Shown: positions 15,509 to 23,650 of the stretch, piece after piece
How positions within the stretch are numbered: the first letter of the stretch is position 1
How the letters are laid out: each line of letters begins with the position of its first letter
Source: Cryobacterium sp. SO1
Lineage (GTDB): Bacteria; Actinomycetota; Actinomycetes; Actinomycetales; Microbacteriaceae
Reading direction: 5' to 3'
Assembly (NCBI RefSeq): GCF_004210215.2
Contig: NZ_CP067394.1
Coordinates: 1,674,001 to 1,738,000 of the forward strand
Length of the DNA: 64,000 bases
Made by a program: the position numbers and the translations under genes
Notes under the pieces: generated by a model
The model's input: the letters and a program-made list of their open reading frames with translations, nothing else
What the model was told of the DNA's origin: nothing
The model's database searches: none

Positions 15509-17302
15509 TCAGGGGTTCTGATGCGCAACGATGGCCGAGTACCGGCCACCGAGCGCCATCAGGTCGTCGTGGCTGCCGAGCTCCACGATACGGCCGGCCT
15601 CGATGTAGGCGATCCGGTCGGCCTCGCGAATGGTGGAAAGCCGATGCGCCGCGATGATCGTGGTGCGATCGCGGAACAGTGTGCTGAGCGCATCCTTGAC
15701 CTTGGCCTCCGAGACCGCGTCGAGGGCGCTGGTGGGTTCGTCGAGCACCAGGATGCGAGGGTCCCGCACCAGGGCTCTGGCGATGGCCAGGCGTTGGCGC
15801 TGCCCGCCGGAGAGCCGGGCACCCCGGTCGCCGACCACGGCGTCAAGGCCGGTGTCCTGGCCCGCCAGGATGTCCAGCGCGTTGGCGCCGGCCAGGGCGG
15901 CGAGCACACTCTCGTCGCTGACTCCGGTGAGGCCGTAGGCGACATTGTCGCGGATGGTGCCCTCGAAGAGCACCGATTCCTGGGGTACCACCGAGACGAA
16001 GGAGCGGGCGCTGCGGAGGTCGAGGGTGGCGGCGTCGACCCCGTCCAGCAGGACCCGTCCCGTGCCGGGCCGCACGAAGCCGAGCACGAGGTTGAGCAGG
16101 GTGGACTTGCCCGACCCTGACGGGCCGACCAGGGCGATGGTCTCGCCGGGCCGGATCGAGAGGGAGATGTCCCGGAGCGCCGGCCGGTCATCCTCGTAGC
16201 TGAAGCCCACATTCTCGAGGTCGATCCGGCCGTCGATCGCGGTCACCAGCTGTTTCCCCTCGTTGACCTCGAGGTCCGGGTCTTCCATCACCTCGGCGAT
16301 CGACCGGATCGAGTCGATGCCGCGTGCGAAGATCGGCGTGACGTTGAGCAGGGCCACGATACCGCCGGTGAGCACCGTGAAGTAGGTGCTCAGCAACACG
16401 ACCTCGCCCGGGCTGATCGGCACGATCCGGGTGATCGAGGCGGCGGATGCGCCGATCAGGCAGATCACGCCGAGCGCCTGGTAGGAGATCCAGGACAGGG
16501 CGCCGAACCGGCCGTTCAGGGTGTCAAGCTCCTGACCGGCCGTGCGCACGTTATCGGCAGCTCCGGCGACGCGGCGGGTGGCGACCCGTTCGAGGCCGTG
16601 CCCGCGGGTGATCGAGATCAGTGCGGCCATCTCGCCGACACCGGCGGAGAACCGTTCAACCTCGTGCCGGAAGTTCTCGTTGCGATCGGCCGCGCGCGAG
16701 CGGATGTAGCCGACCAGGAGCACGGCCAGCGGAACCGTGACGGCGAAAACGCCGACGAAGGCGGGCACCGTGATGGCAGTGAGCACAACGGCGCCGGTGA
16801 GGGTGAACAGGGCGGAAAGGAAGGTGGGCAGCGCCTGCTGCATCATCAGTTCGATGCTCTCGACGTCACGCACCACCTTGGTGTGCACGATGGAGGCGCT
16901 CTGCCGGTTGTGGAAACCGATCGACAGCCGCTGCAACCGCTCGGCGAGGGCGTTGCGCACATCCACGGCCATCGACCGGATGGACCGGCTGGAGTGCCGC
17001 ACGAAGATCATGTGGAAGGGATAGTTCAGGCTGAGCAGTGCGAGCGCGCAGGCCGCCCAGAACCACAGCTGCGGCAGCGGACCGCGGTCCACCACGATGT
17101 CGATCACGGCGGCCGTCATGGGCGGCAGCAGCCAGGCCGGGCTGTCCTTGATCAGGAACGCCAGGGTGGCCAGCGAGAACCGGCCCCGGTAGGGCCGCAT
17201 CAGGCGCAGCAGCGAACGGACGGGGGCTGCCGCGACGAAGGCCCGTTCGATCGACCGCTCGGCCGATCGCTCGGCCGGGCGGGGGAGGGATTTGTCACCC
17301 AT
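15509..17302 (-). CDS. ABC exporter, fused membrane and ATPase domains
   Basis: A 597-residue half-transporter. Residues about 45-330 are the six-span membrane domain. Residues about 360-597 are the ATPase, with Walker A GPSGSGKST (near 390), signature LSGGQRQRLAIARAL (near 496), Walker B ILVLDEPTSALD (near 517) and the H-loop histidine in AAHRLST. It would work as a homodimer or with a partner exporting lipids, drugs or peptides; the substrate is unknown. The ATG at 17302 follows AGAGG at a good distance, while the longer frame to 17350 adds an unlikely leader. It precedes the CE7 esterase, which does not reveal its cargo. Confidence 0.88.
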   Translation of the reverse strand: MGDKSLPRPAERSAERSIERAFVAAAPVRSLLRLMRPYRGRFSLATLAFLIKDSPAWLLPPMTAAVIDIVVDRGPLPQLWFWAACALALLSLNYPFHMIFVRHSSRSIRSMAVDVRNALAERLQRLSIGFHNRQSASIVHTKVVRDVESIELMMQQALPTFLSALFTLTGAVVLTAITVPAFVGVFAVTVPLAVLLVGYIRSRAADRNENFRHEVERFSAGVGEMAALISITRGHGLERVATRRVAGAADNVRTAGQELDTLNGRFGALSWISYQALGVICLIGASAASITRIVPISPGEVVLLSTYFTVLTGGIVALLNVTPIFARGIDSIRSIAEVMEDPDLEVNEGKQLVTAIDGRIDLENVGFSYEDDRPALRDISLSIRPGETIALVGPSGSGKSTLLNLVLGFVRPGTGRVLLDGVDAATLDLRSARSFVSVVPQESVLFEGTIRDNVAYGLTGVSDESVLAALAGANALDILAGQDTGLDAVVGDRGARLSGGQRQRLAIARALVRDPRILVLDEPTSALDAVSEAKVKDALSTLFRDRTTIIAAHRLSTIREADRIAYIEAGRIVELGSHDDLMALGGRYSAIVAHQNP

Positions 17303-17503
17303 GGAACACCTCTGGAGCTTCTTTGCGCGGCGCGCAGGGCGCAGCGGCAACCTCGACAGGGTCGAGGGGGCTGGGGTGCGTCCTCAGCCGGGGCTGTCGG
17401 AGCCCGCGGCTGCCGCGGGGCGAGGTCGCCGGCGCCAACGCTGGCGCCAGCTCCGACTATACCGGCGCGGGGAGCCCCGCCGCACGTGGGGATTGCCGCC
17501 GAT
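17303..17503. other. Intergenic region upstream of the exporter
   Basis: No gene is supported here. A TATAGT on the minus strand (17461-17456) could be a -10 box for the exporter operon, but no good -35 is seen. Just downstream of it, GGCGCC at 17431-17436 and 17443-17448 can pair around a six-base loop within the presumed leader. Confidence 0.35.
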
Positions 17504-17722
17504 TCACAGGAGTCCGAGCGCGCCGAGGGCGTAGCGGATGGCTGGCGCCACGTGCTCGGCGTACGCCGGGGTCATGTGTACGGTGTCGTACTTGGTCGGC
17601 AGCGTTCCGGCGAAGGTCGGGCAGATGCCGTCGACGCAGCTGAACGGCAGGGAGCTGATGAAGTGGTCACCGGTCGCCGACGGAGCCGAGAGTGCGTCGG
17701 CGAACTGCCGCCAGACCCGGCA
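17504..17722 (-). pseudogene. Remnant of an acyltransferase-SGNH protein (C-terminal end)
   Basis: The last 72 or so codons of this frame match the C-terminal end of OafA-type acyltransferases with a fused SGNH hydrolase domain. A cysteine pair lies in CVDGICP, followed by the conserved KYDTVHMTPAYAEHVAPAIR with the Asp-x-x-His catalytic pair, and then the stop. Upstream on the minus strand the frame enters a low-complexity Pro/Arg-rich stretch (17723-17990) with no membrane domain and no credible start, so the remaining several hundred codons are gone. In full-length members the protein O-acylates surface sugars. Nothing else is recognisable in 17723-17990. Confidence 0.6.
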
Positions 17723-17990
17723 GTTTGGGGCCCGGCGGTGTGGAGCCGCGCGGCGTGGAGCCGGGCGTCGTGGGGCCGGGTGGCGTGGCTCGTGCCGGCG
17801 CGCCGGCATCCGGCGGTGTGGTCGTGCGGATCGTGACTGTGCGGATGGCATTGGGACGCGAGGCGCCCTGCCGGGACTGGCCGGGACGGGCGGGCGTCTG
17901 ACCTGCCGGCGGGGTCAGCGATGCGCCGGGCGGTGGTGCCCCGATCTCAGATTGCACGCGCGCCCCCCAGCGTGCGAACCTCTGCCGGGA

Positions 17991-18437
17991 CTATTCCTGG
18001 GCCGTGTGCTCGGCGGCGTGCTCGGCGGTGTGTTGGGCGGCGCTGTCCCGCGGCGCCTCGGCGCGCGGAGTCAGCTCGGCGCGCAGCGGCCAATCCTGGC
18101 CGTCCAGGATGATCTGGGCGCACCGGCCGGTGTCGGCGTTCACCACGATGGGAGCCATCAGGTTGACGGTGGTACCGGTCTTACCCGGGTTGGTGACCAC
18201 GAGGACCATCGCCTGGTCCGGGCCGGCGAGGTCCAGCGCCCGGGCGTGCTCGTCGGAGATGACGGGCGCGTAGTCCGGCAGGTACACCGACGCGTCGAGC
18301 ACGAACAGCCTGGTGTGCAGGTCCACGGCGGACTGCAGGGCGAACAGTCCGGCGGCACCGGTGATTTCGCGCAACTGGAAGTCGGTGAGCGGCGCGAGGC
18401 CGGGCGGCGGGGAGAGGAAACTCAGGGTGGCGGTCAT
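17991..18437 (-). CDS. fliW: Flagellar assembly factor FliW
   Basis: A 148-residue FliW. The core (residues 1-125) shows the family pattern, including FQLREI, ALQSAVD, FVLDASVYLPDYAP, VVTNP and VNLMAPIVVNADTGRCAQIIL. The C-terminal 25 residues are a His/Ala/Glu-rich tail not found in short homologues. FliW binds free flagellin and, when released, binds CsrA allosterically and lifts its repression of flagellin translation. This is known from Bacillus and Campylobacter. csrA is also in this window (49877-50116), and fliC has a candidate CsrA site. It overlaps flgL by four bases as the last gene of flgN-flgK-flgL-fliW. Confidence 0.92.
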   Translation of the reverse strand: MTATLSFLSPPPGLAPLTDFQLREITGAAGLFALQSAVDLHTRLFVLDASVYLPDYAPVISDEHARALDLAGPDQAMVLVVTNPGKTGTTVNLMAPIVVNADTGRCAQIILDGQDWPLRAELTPRAEAPRDSAAQHTAEHAAEHTAQE

Positions 18438-19327
18438 GAAAGGAAGTCCATCAGGGTCGGTTGGATCACGCGGGCGGTCACCGCGAGGGCGGATTGGTAG
18501 GCGACTTCCTGCAGTTTGAGGTCGAGGATCACGGTCGCCAGATCGGCGTCCTCGAGCTGCACGCGCTGCGCCTCGAGGCTGCCCTTCTGGGTGACCAGGC
18601 CGGCGGAGGCGCTCTCGATGCGGGCCTGCCGGGCGCCGACGTCGGAGCTGGCGGCGATCACTGTATTCAGTGCGACTTCGACGGCGGCCAGGTGGTCGGA
18701 CACCTTCACGGTCGGGTTGGTGCTGCGCAGGGCGAGCGTGATCGTGTCGAGCAGGGCGAAGACCGAGGTGGTGCCGTTGCCGAAGATGGCGGCACCGTCG
18801 GCATCCACCCGCACCGTGCTGTCGGCGCCCACGCGCCGCTCGACACCAGCCGCGGAGCCGCCGCTGTGAACGCCCTCTGGCGAAAAGGCCGCTCCGGCAT
18901 CGGAGTTGCCTGCGAAAACAGTACGACCGAGGTAGGTCGCGTTGGCCTGGGTGAGCAGGTCCTTCTTGAGGCCGTCGATCTGCACGGCGATGGCTTCCCG
19001 GGCCGCCGGCGTCATGGTGCCGGCGTTGGAGCCCTGCACCGTGAGGTCGCGCACCTTGTTCAGGATGGTGGTGCTCGCACCGAGCGCGGTATCGAGCGTG
19101 GTCAGCCAGCCGTCGCCGTTGTCGGCGTTGCGGGTGTACTGGGCGGTGGCCCGCTGCTCGGCCCGCACGGCGATGGCGTTCGCGGCGCGGGCGGGGTCGT
19201 CGGAGGCCCGACTGATGGTCTTCAGCGTCGAGGACTGCTCCTGCAACTGGGCGAGACGCTGGGCGCTGGCCTGCAGATTGGCCTGCGCGGAGCGCATCTG
19301 GGTCTGGCTGGTTACGCGGGGGATCAT
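18434..19327 (-). CDS. flgL: Hook-filament junction protein FlgL
   Basis: A 297-residue FlgL (HAP3). It has the flagellin-like N-terminal helix (AQRLAQLQEQSSTLKTISRA) with the motif SDDPARAANAI, and a matching C-terminal coil ending near MDFLS. It forms the second of the two adaptor rings between hook and filament and is secreted by the flagellar export apparatus. It starts three bases after the flgK stop and overlaps fliW by four bases. Its position in an operon with flgN fits export with the help of that chaperone. Confidence 0.93.
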   Translation of the reverse strand: MIPRVTSQTQMRSAQANLQASAQRLAQLQEQSSTLKTISRASDDPARAANAIAVRAEQRATAQYTRNADNGDGWLTTLDTALGASTTILNKVRDLTVQGSNAGTMTPAAREAIAVQIDGLKKDLLTQANATYLGRTVFAGNSDAGAAFSPEGVHSGGSAAGVERRVGADSTVRVDADGAAIFGNGTTSVFALLDTITLALRSTNPTVKVSDHLAAVEVALNTVIAASSDVGARQARIESASAGLVTQKGSLEAQRVQLEDADLATVILDLKLQEVAYQSALAVTARVIQPTLMDFLS

Positions 19328-19330
19328 GGG

Positions 19331-20791
19331 TTACCTTCCCACCAGTCCGGTGCGATTGATCAGGGTGTCGAGCATCTCGTCCACGGCCGTCATCACCCGG
19401 GCGGCACCCTGGTAGGCGTGCTGGAAGGTGAGCAGGTTGACGTTCTCCTCGTCGATGTCAACCGAGGAGTTGGATAGCTGCATGGTGACCGCGGCGCTGG
19501 CCGACAGGTTCGCAGAGGAGGCCTGGGTGAGTTCGATGCCGGTGTCGACGCCCAGCCTGGTGACGAAGGCCGACCAGATGACGTTGGGGGAGGTGACCGG
19601 TTGCCCGGTGGCATCCACGGCGCGTCCGGCGCCGAGCTGCGCGATCTTGTCCGCGTTGGCACCGTTGCTCGCGCCGGCGCCGACGGCGCCGGCCGCGATC
19701 TCGGTGCCGTCACTTGGTACGACGCTCAGCGTTGCGGCGGCGTTGCCCGCTACGTAGTCGAAGAACTTCCCGCCGGGGTTGCCATCGCTGGTGACTCCAC
19801 CGAGGTGGATGCTGTTCACGGAATCGGCCAGGCGGGTGGCGAAGTCGTTGTACGACGCCGCTGCCTGGGCGAGGGCGCCGCCGGTGCCGGCAGTATCCGC
19901 CGGGCCCAGCAGAGACAGGGCGCCGGCGAGTTCGCCGCCGTCGATGCCGACGGTTTCGGGCCGGTGGGTCCAGACCACCCGCACCGCGTTCGCAGGGTCG
20001 GCCGCGTCGGTGCCGGTGGGCATCGTTGTCGGGCCGCTCACCTTGAGGGTCTGCACATCGGTGCCGGACACCAGGGTGTTGCCGCCGATCAGCACATCCA
20101 CGGTGCCGTTGGCCTGGGGCCGCACACTCGCGCCGGTGATGGCGGCGATGGTGGCGGTGAGCGCGTCGCGCTTGTCGATGGCTTCGTTGGCCGACCCGCC
20201 GCTGGCCAGGGTCTGCCGGATGATGCCGTTGAGCTCGGCAACCTGGAGCGCAGCGCCGTTGACCTCGGTGACCAGCGAGTCGGCGCTGCCCCGCACGGCC
20301 GCCCACTCGTCGGTGACGGCGCGGTACCCGGTGGCGATCTGGGCGGTGAGCTGACCGGCCTCGCCGAGCAGCAGTCCGGCGCCCGCCCCGGCGTCGGTCC
20401 CGTTACTGAGTTCCCCCCAGGCGGCCCAGAACTCCTGCAGCTGGTGGGACAGGCCGTTCACGCCGGGTTCCTTCAGTGAGTTCTCGACCGAACCGAGGGC
20501 ATTCGCCCGCACGGCGGTGTAGCCGGCGGTGGCCGCGGTCGCCCGCACCTTGGCGTCCAGGGTGGCACTGCCCAGGCGCGAGATGCCGTCGACGGATACT
20601 CCGGTGCCGGGGGTGGCACCCCAGGAGACGAGACCGGCCCGCGCCGCAGCGCTGGTGGAGGAGGTCGTCACCCGCTGGCGGGTGTACCCCTCGGTGTTGA
20701 CGTTGGCGATGTTCTGCCCGACGACGTCGAGACCGGCGCGCGCCGCGATCAGTCCGGTGTATGCGGTATTGAGTCCGCCGAAGGTGCTCAT
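19331..20791 (-). CDS. flgK: Hook-associated protein FlgK
   Basis: A 486-residue FlgK (HAP1). The N-terminus MSTFGGLNTAYTGLIAARAG followed by the rod/hook motif NIANVNTEGYTRQRV is diagnostic. The C-terminus carries VNLLTFQHAYQGAARVMTAV, the family coil. It makes the first junction ring on the hook. The frame is open to 20875, but the ATG at 20791 gives the exact family start. It lies 22 bases after flgN and three bases before flgL, in the operon driven by the flagellar promoter at 21368-21394. Confidence 0.95.
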   Translation of the reverse strand: MSTFGGLNTAYTGLIAARAGLDVVGQNIANVNTEGYTRQRVTTSSTSAAARAGLVSWGATPGTGVSVDGISRLGSATLDAKVRATAATAGYTAVRANALGSVENSLKEPGVNGLSHQLQEFWAAWGELSNGTDAGAGAGLLLGEAGQLTAQIATGYRAVTDEWAAVRGSADSLVTEVNGAALQVAELNGIIRQTLASGGSANEAIDKRDALTATIAAITGASVRPQANGTVDVLIGGNTLVSGTDVQTLKVSGPTTMPTGTDAADPANAVRVVWTHRPETVGIDGGELAGALSLLGPADTAGTGGALAQAAASYNDFATRLADSVNSIHLGGVTSDGNPGGKFFDYVAGNAAATLSVVPSDGTEIAAGAVGAGASNGANADKIAQLGAGRAVDATGQPVTSPNVIWSAFVTRLGVDTGIELTQASSANLSASAAVTMQLSNSSVDIDEENVNLLTFQHAYQGAARVMTAVDEMLDTLINRTGLVGR

Positions 20792-20813
20792 GCGTGGGTC
20801 ACAGGTCGGGTTC

Positions 20814-21299
20814 TCACAGGCTCTGGTCGAAGAGTCGGGCGCCGGTCGCGTGAGCGCCGGAGGTTCCGCGGGCATCGTAGGTGGTGGCTTGCGCGTCGAC
20901 GCCGGCCAGGGATTCCTGGGTGTAGCGGGCGGCGGAACGCAGGAACTGTTCGTTCACGTCGCGCAGGCTGCGGATCTGCGCGATCAACTCGGTCATGGCC
21001 GTCAGGTGGGCGGTGAAGATGTCGCTCCACGGGCCGGCGGGCGCCTGCTGGACCAGTTCGCTCAGCGTGGCGTCCTGGGAGGTACCCCACTGGGTGGCGA
21101 GCGCCGCGACCTCGACCGAACGGCCCAGGCCAGCCTCGCGGACCAGTTCGAGAACCTGCTCCACCTCGCGAGTGGCGTGCTGCACCCACCGGGTGCGGCC
21201 GGCGCTGAGGAGCAGCTGTTCCTCGTCGAGCTTGAAGACGAGCAGTTCGAGCAGCTCACGCTCACGCCACAGCACGGCAGACAATTCGTTGGCGCCCAC
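20814..21299 (-). CDS. flgN: FlgN-type flagellar export chaperone
   Basis: A 161-residue mostly helical protein of the FlgN family. It begins with ANELSAVLWRERELLELLVF, continues with a Glu/Leu-rich helix, and has a long second helix (MTELIAQIRSLRDVNEQFL). FlgN binds the hook-filament junction proteins FlgK and FlgL and delivers them to the export gate. The GTG at 21299 is chosen because it has GGAAGGG upstream and starts the conserved helix; the open frame upstream to 21470 would run across the promoter and the leader hairpin. It is the first gene of flgN-flgK-flgL-fliW. The sequence is divergent, so the name rests on both pattern and place. Confidence 0.8.
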   Translation of the reverse strand: MGANELSAVLWRERELLELLVFKLDEEQLLLSAGRTRWVQHATREVEQVLELVREAGLGRSVEVAALATQWGTSQDATLSELVQQAPAGPWSDIFTAHLTAMTELIAQIRSLRDVNEQFLRSAARYTQESLAGVDAQATTYDARGTSGAHATGARLFDQSL

Positions 21300-21342
21300 G
21301 TCGTCACTGCCCTTCCGCTGTTGAAACACGTCTCTCCATCGT

Positions 21343-21358
21343 ACGAGCCGATGCTCGT
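21343..21358 (-). promoter_or_regulatory. 5' leader hairpin of the flgN operon
   Basis: ACGAGC and GCTCGT pair perfectly around a four-base loop, starting about three bases after the predicted transcription start. A GGA follows on the minus strand in GATGGAGAG, but it is outside the loop. The position matches hairpins found in three other flagellar leaders. Confidence 0.5.
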
Positions 21359-21367
21359 TCGGGGGCA

Positions 21368-21394
21368 CTGTCGGTCGGTTCTCCCGGTTGGTTA
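21368..21394 (-). promoter_or_regulatory. Sigma-28-type promoter of the flgN operon
   Basis: Read on the minus strand, TAACCAAC and ACCGACAG are separated by exactly 11 bases. This matches four other sites in the window (TAAC-N15-RCCGAYAG) and the flagellar sigma consensus TAAAGTTT-N11-GCCGATAA in its key bases. The flgN start lies about 60 bases downstream. Confidence 0.75.
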
Positions 21395-21435
21395 GCGGCC
21401 TTCTGGTCCCGGGACACTCCCCGGACCCGATTTCC

Positions 21436-21505
21436 GGAGGCTGCGTCCTCCAATAAACCCTGTCCTTCAAAGAGAGGACAGCGAATGCCCCGTTCTGGGG
21501 GCATT
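21436..21505. other. Three tandem hairpins between flgN and fliA
   Basis: GGAGG/CCTCC (21436-21451), CTGTCCT/AGGACAG (21460-21481) and AATGCCCC/GGGGCATT (21484-21505) are three consecutive perfect inverted repeats. They lie in the 413-base gap between the divergent flagellar operons. They could be part of a long fliA leader or binding sites for a flagellar regulator. No clear housekeeping promoter for fliA was found. Confidence 0.5.
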
Positions 21506-21712
21506 TCGGCGCCAGAATGAACCAGCGCAGTTGTTACCGTAATACCTAGGCGCACACGCACCGAAACGGGACCCGAACCCCGGTTCCGGTGGGCACTGCG
21601 CTCTTGATACGACGTCACCCCTCACGCGCGCTTACCCGGCAGTGAAACGCACGATCACTCATGCGATCACCGTCCGCGAGAACAACGCCGGCACCAACCA
21701 GGAGGGCAACCG

Positions 21713-22666
21713 TTGAACCGTTCGGAACGTAACCGGCTTGTCGTAGACAACCTACCCCTCGTTGGCTACCTTGTGTCCGACGTCTGGGCGAAGGCCCGCC
21801 ACCTCTCCCGCGACGACCTGGCCTCCGCCGGCTCGCTGGCCCTGATCACCTCCGCCGATGCGTTCGACCCGGCCCTCGGCGTGCCGTTCGGTGCCTTCGC
21901 CCGCCGCCGCATCATCGGCGCCTTCGCCGACGAGATGCGCTCAAACGACTGGGCTACGCGGATGGCCCGCCGCCGGATCAAGGACACCCGCCAGGTGCAG
22001 GAGACCCTCGCCGTGGCCCTGGGCCGCAGCGCCACCGTCGACGAGGTCGCCGCGGCCCTCGGCGTCGACCGGGAGACCGCGCTGGCCGGACTGGCCGATT
22101 CCGAACGCACCCTCACTGCCCTCGACGACAACACCGCGGAATTCCTCGTCGCCGACACCGTGCTTCCCGAGGAGTCCCTGCTGTCTGCCGAACGTCTCGC
22201 CTACCTGAGGGCCGCCGTCGTCGCACTCCCGGAGCGGATGCGTCTGATCGTGGAGCAGGTGTATTTCGAGGACCGCTCGGTCAAGGAGATCGCCGCAGAC
22301 CTGGGCATCACCCACTCCGCCGTGTCCCAGCAGCGTTCGGAGGCCATCCGTCTTCTCCGCGACGGCTTGGGCACCCACTACGCCGACGACGCCGAGATCG
22401 GGTACCTGCCGGAGTCCACCGTGGCACCGGCCCGGCGCAGTGCCTACCTGTCCAGGATGGCCGACCAGGCGATGCTCGGCATGGCGATCATGGCGCATGA
22501 CAGGGTGCCGGATGCCGTTCCGGTCTTGTCCATCGCCCCCACGACGGACTCCGGAACTGCCGGCTCCTCGGCTCGTGCGACCGACAGGTTGGCCGGCGTC
22601 AGTGACATCACCGCGGTGCAGCCGAGCATTCGGGACACCCGCGAACTTTTCTCCAGCAACGGCTAA
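21713..22666 (+). CDS. fliA: Flagellar sigma factor FliA (sigma-28 group)
   Basis: A 317-residue sigma-70-family protein. Region 2 (residues about 10-85) includes SRDDLASAGSLALITSADAFD and FGAFARRRIIGAFADEMR, typical of FliA. Region 3 has SATVDEVAAALGV. Region 4 (about 180-225) has the helix-turn-helix SVKEIAADLGITHSAVSQQR. About 85 extra residues follow region 4. The start is a TTG preceded at six bases by AGGAGGG. It probably directs RNA polymerase to the five TAAC-N15-RCCGAYAG promoters here. The stop codon TAA is itself the first part of the fliC promoter. No flgM anti-sigma gene is in the window. Confidence 0.88.
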   Translation: MNRSERNRLVVDNLPLVGYLVSDVWAKARHLSRDDLASAGSLALITSADAFDPALGVPFGAFARRRIIGAFADEMRSNDWATRMARRRIKDTRQVQETLAVALGRSATVDEVAAALGVDRETALAGLADSERTLTALDDNTAEFLVADTVLPEESLLSAERLAYLRAAVVALPERMRLIVEQVYFEDRSVKEIAADLGITHSAVSQQRSEAIRLLRDGLGTHYADDAEIGYLPESTVAPARRSAYLSRMADQAMLGMAIMAHDRVPDAVPVLSIAPTTDSGTAGSSARATDRLAGVSDITAVQPSIRDTRELFSSNG

Positions 22667-22690
22667 CGCGCCGCCCGGCGGAGCCGATAG
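22664..22690 (+). promoter_or_regulatory. Sigma-28-type promoter of fliC
   Basis: TAACGCGC, 11 bases, GCCGATAG. The -10 element is seven of eight to GCCGATAA. The TAA of the -35 element is the stop codon of fliA. The predicted start is near 22697, giving a leader of about 55 bases. Confidence 0.85.
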
Positions 22691-22702
22691 GTCTCAGTGT
22701 CA

Positions 22703-22743
22703 GCCCATGGATGGGCAGGCGATCACCACCCAATCACGGAGGA
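22703..22743 (+). promoter_or_regulatory. Candidate CsrA sites in the fliC leader
   Basis: GCCCATGGATGGGC at 22703-22716 folds as GCCC/GGGC with the loop ATGGAT, so GGA is in the loop. A second site is the Shine-Dalgarno GGAGGA at 22738-22743, preceded by AC, seven bases before the ATG. One hairpin site plus one site over the ribosome site is the arrangement shown for CsrA on hag mRNA in Bacillus subtilis. Binding here is inferred. Confidence 0.65.
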
Positions 22744-22750
22744 ACACATC

Positions 22751-23593
22751 ATGGGTATGCAGATCAACACCAACCTCGCGGCAAACAACACCTACCGCAA
22801 CCTGGCTTCGACCCAGACCGACATGGCCAAGTCGCTCGAGCGCCTCTCCAGCGGCCTCCGCATCAACCGCGCAGCGGATGACGCAGCCGGCCTGGCCATC
22901 TCCGAGGGACTGAAGTCGCAGGTCGGTGGCCTCACGGTCGCCAGCCGCAACGCCCAGGACGCCGTCTCGGTCATCCAGACCGCTGAAGGTTCCTTGAGCG
23001 AGGTCCAGACCATCCTGCAGCGCGTTCGTGACCTCGCCGTTCAGGCCGGTAACGGCTCGAACAACGCCGATTCGCGTGCCGCCATCGCCACCGAGGTCAC
23101 GGCGCTGGGCGAAGAACTGACTCGTATCAGTGCGTCGACCAACTTCAATGGCACCAAGCTTCTCGACGCGGCAGCGGGCACCACGCCGCTGACCTTCCAG
23201 GTCGGCGCCGGCGGAGTGGCAGTCGAAGACCAAATCTCGGTCACGCTGACCGACGTCGCGGCCATCGGCACCGCTGTCTCCGGACTCGCGGCCACCGGCT
23301 TCGCCGACTCCACGGCGGCACTTGCGACGATCAACACGATCGACGGCCACATCAAGGATGTGTCCACCTCGCGTGCCTCGCTCGGTGCCGACCAGAACCG
23401 GTTCGAGAGCGTCATCCGCAACCTGGCCGTCTCCAAGGAGAACCTCACCGCTGCCGGTTCGCGTATCCGCGACACCGACATGGCCGAGGAAATGGTCAAG
23501 TACACCCGCTCCAGCATCCTGTCGCAGGCCGGCACCGCCATGCTCGCGCAGGCGAACCAGTCCAACCAGGGCGTCCTGACGCTGCTGCGCTAA
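22751..23593 (+). CDS. fliC: Flagellin
   Basis: A 280-residue flagellin, close to the minimum length. The N-terminal D0/D1 part starts MGMQINTNLAANNTYRNLAS and includes ERLSSGLRINRAADDAAGLA. The C-terminal D1/D0 part includes RIRDTDMAEEMVKYTRSSIL and ends QSNQGVLTLLR. The central variable domain is reduced to about 100 residues, so the filament surface is probably smooth. The frame is open to 22697, but the ATG at 22751 follows GGAGGA and gives the family start. It is preceded by a sigma-28-type promoter and candidate CsrA sites, and followed by fliD and fliS. Confidence 0.96.
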   Translation: MGMQINTNLAANNTYRNLASTQTDMAKSLERLSSGLRINRAADDAAGLAISEGLKSQVGGLTVASRNAQDAVSVIQTAEGSLSEVQTILQRVRDLAVQAGNGSNNADSRAAIATEVTALGEELTRISASTNFNGTKLLDAAAGTTPLTFQVGAGGVAVEDQISVTLTDVAAIGTAVSGLAATGFADSTAALATINTIDGHIKDVSTSRASLGADQNRFESVIRNLAVSKENLTAAGSRIRDTDMAEEMVKYTRSSILSQAGTAMLAQANQSNQGVLTLLR

Positions 23594-23650
23594 ATCACGG
23601 ACCGACCGACCGACCGGCTGAAAGGCGGGAACGTCGACTGACCGAGAATC

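Noticed and set aside
17667-17957. 96-residue Pro/Thr-rich frame on the minus strand
   Set aside because: Low complexity with no ribosome site or homology pattern. More likely decayed sequence beside the acyltransferase remnant.
21531-21546. Housekeeping promoter for fliA around TTGTTA and TAATAC
   Set aside because: The two elements are too close together and no alternative pair with 16-18 bases of spacing was found.
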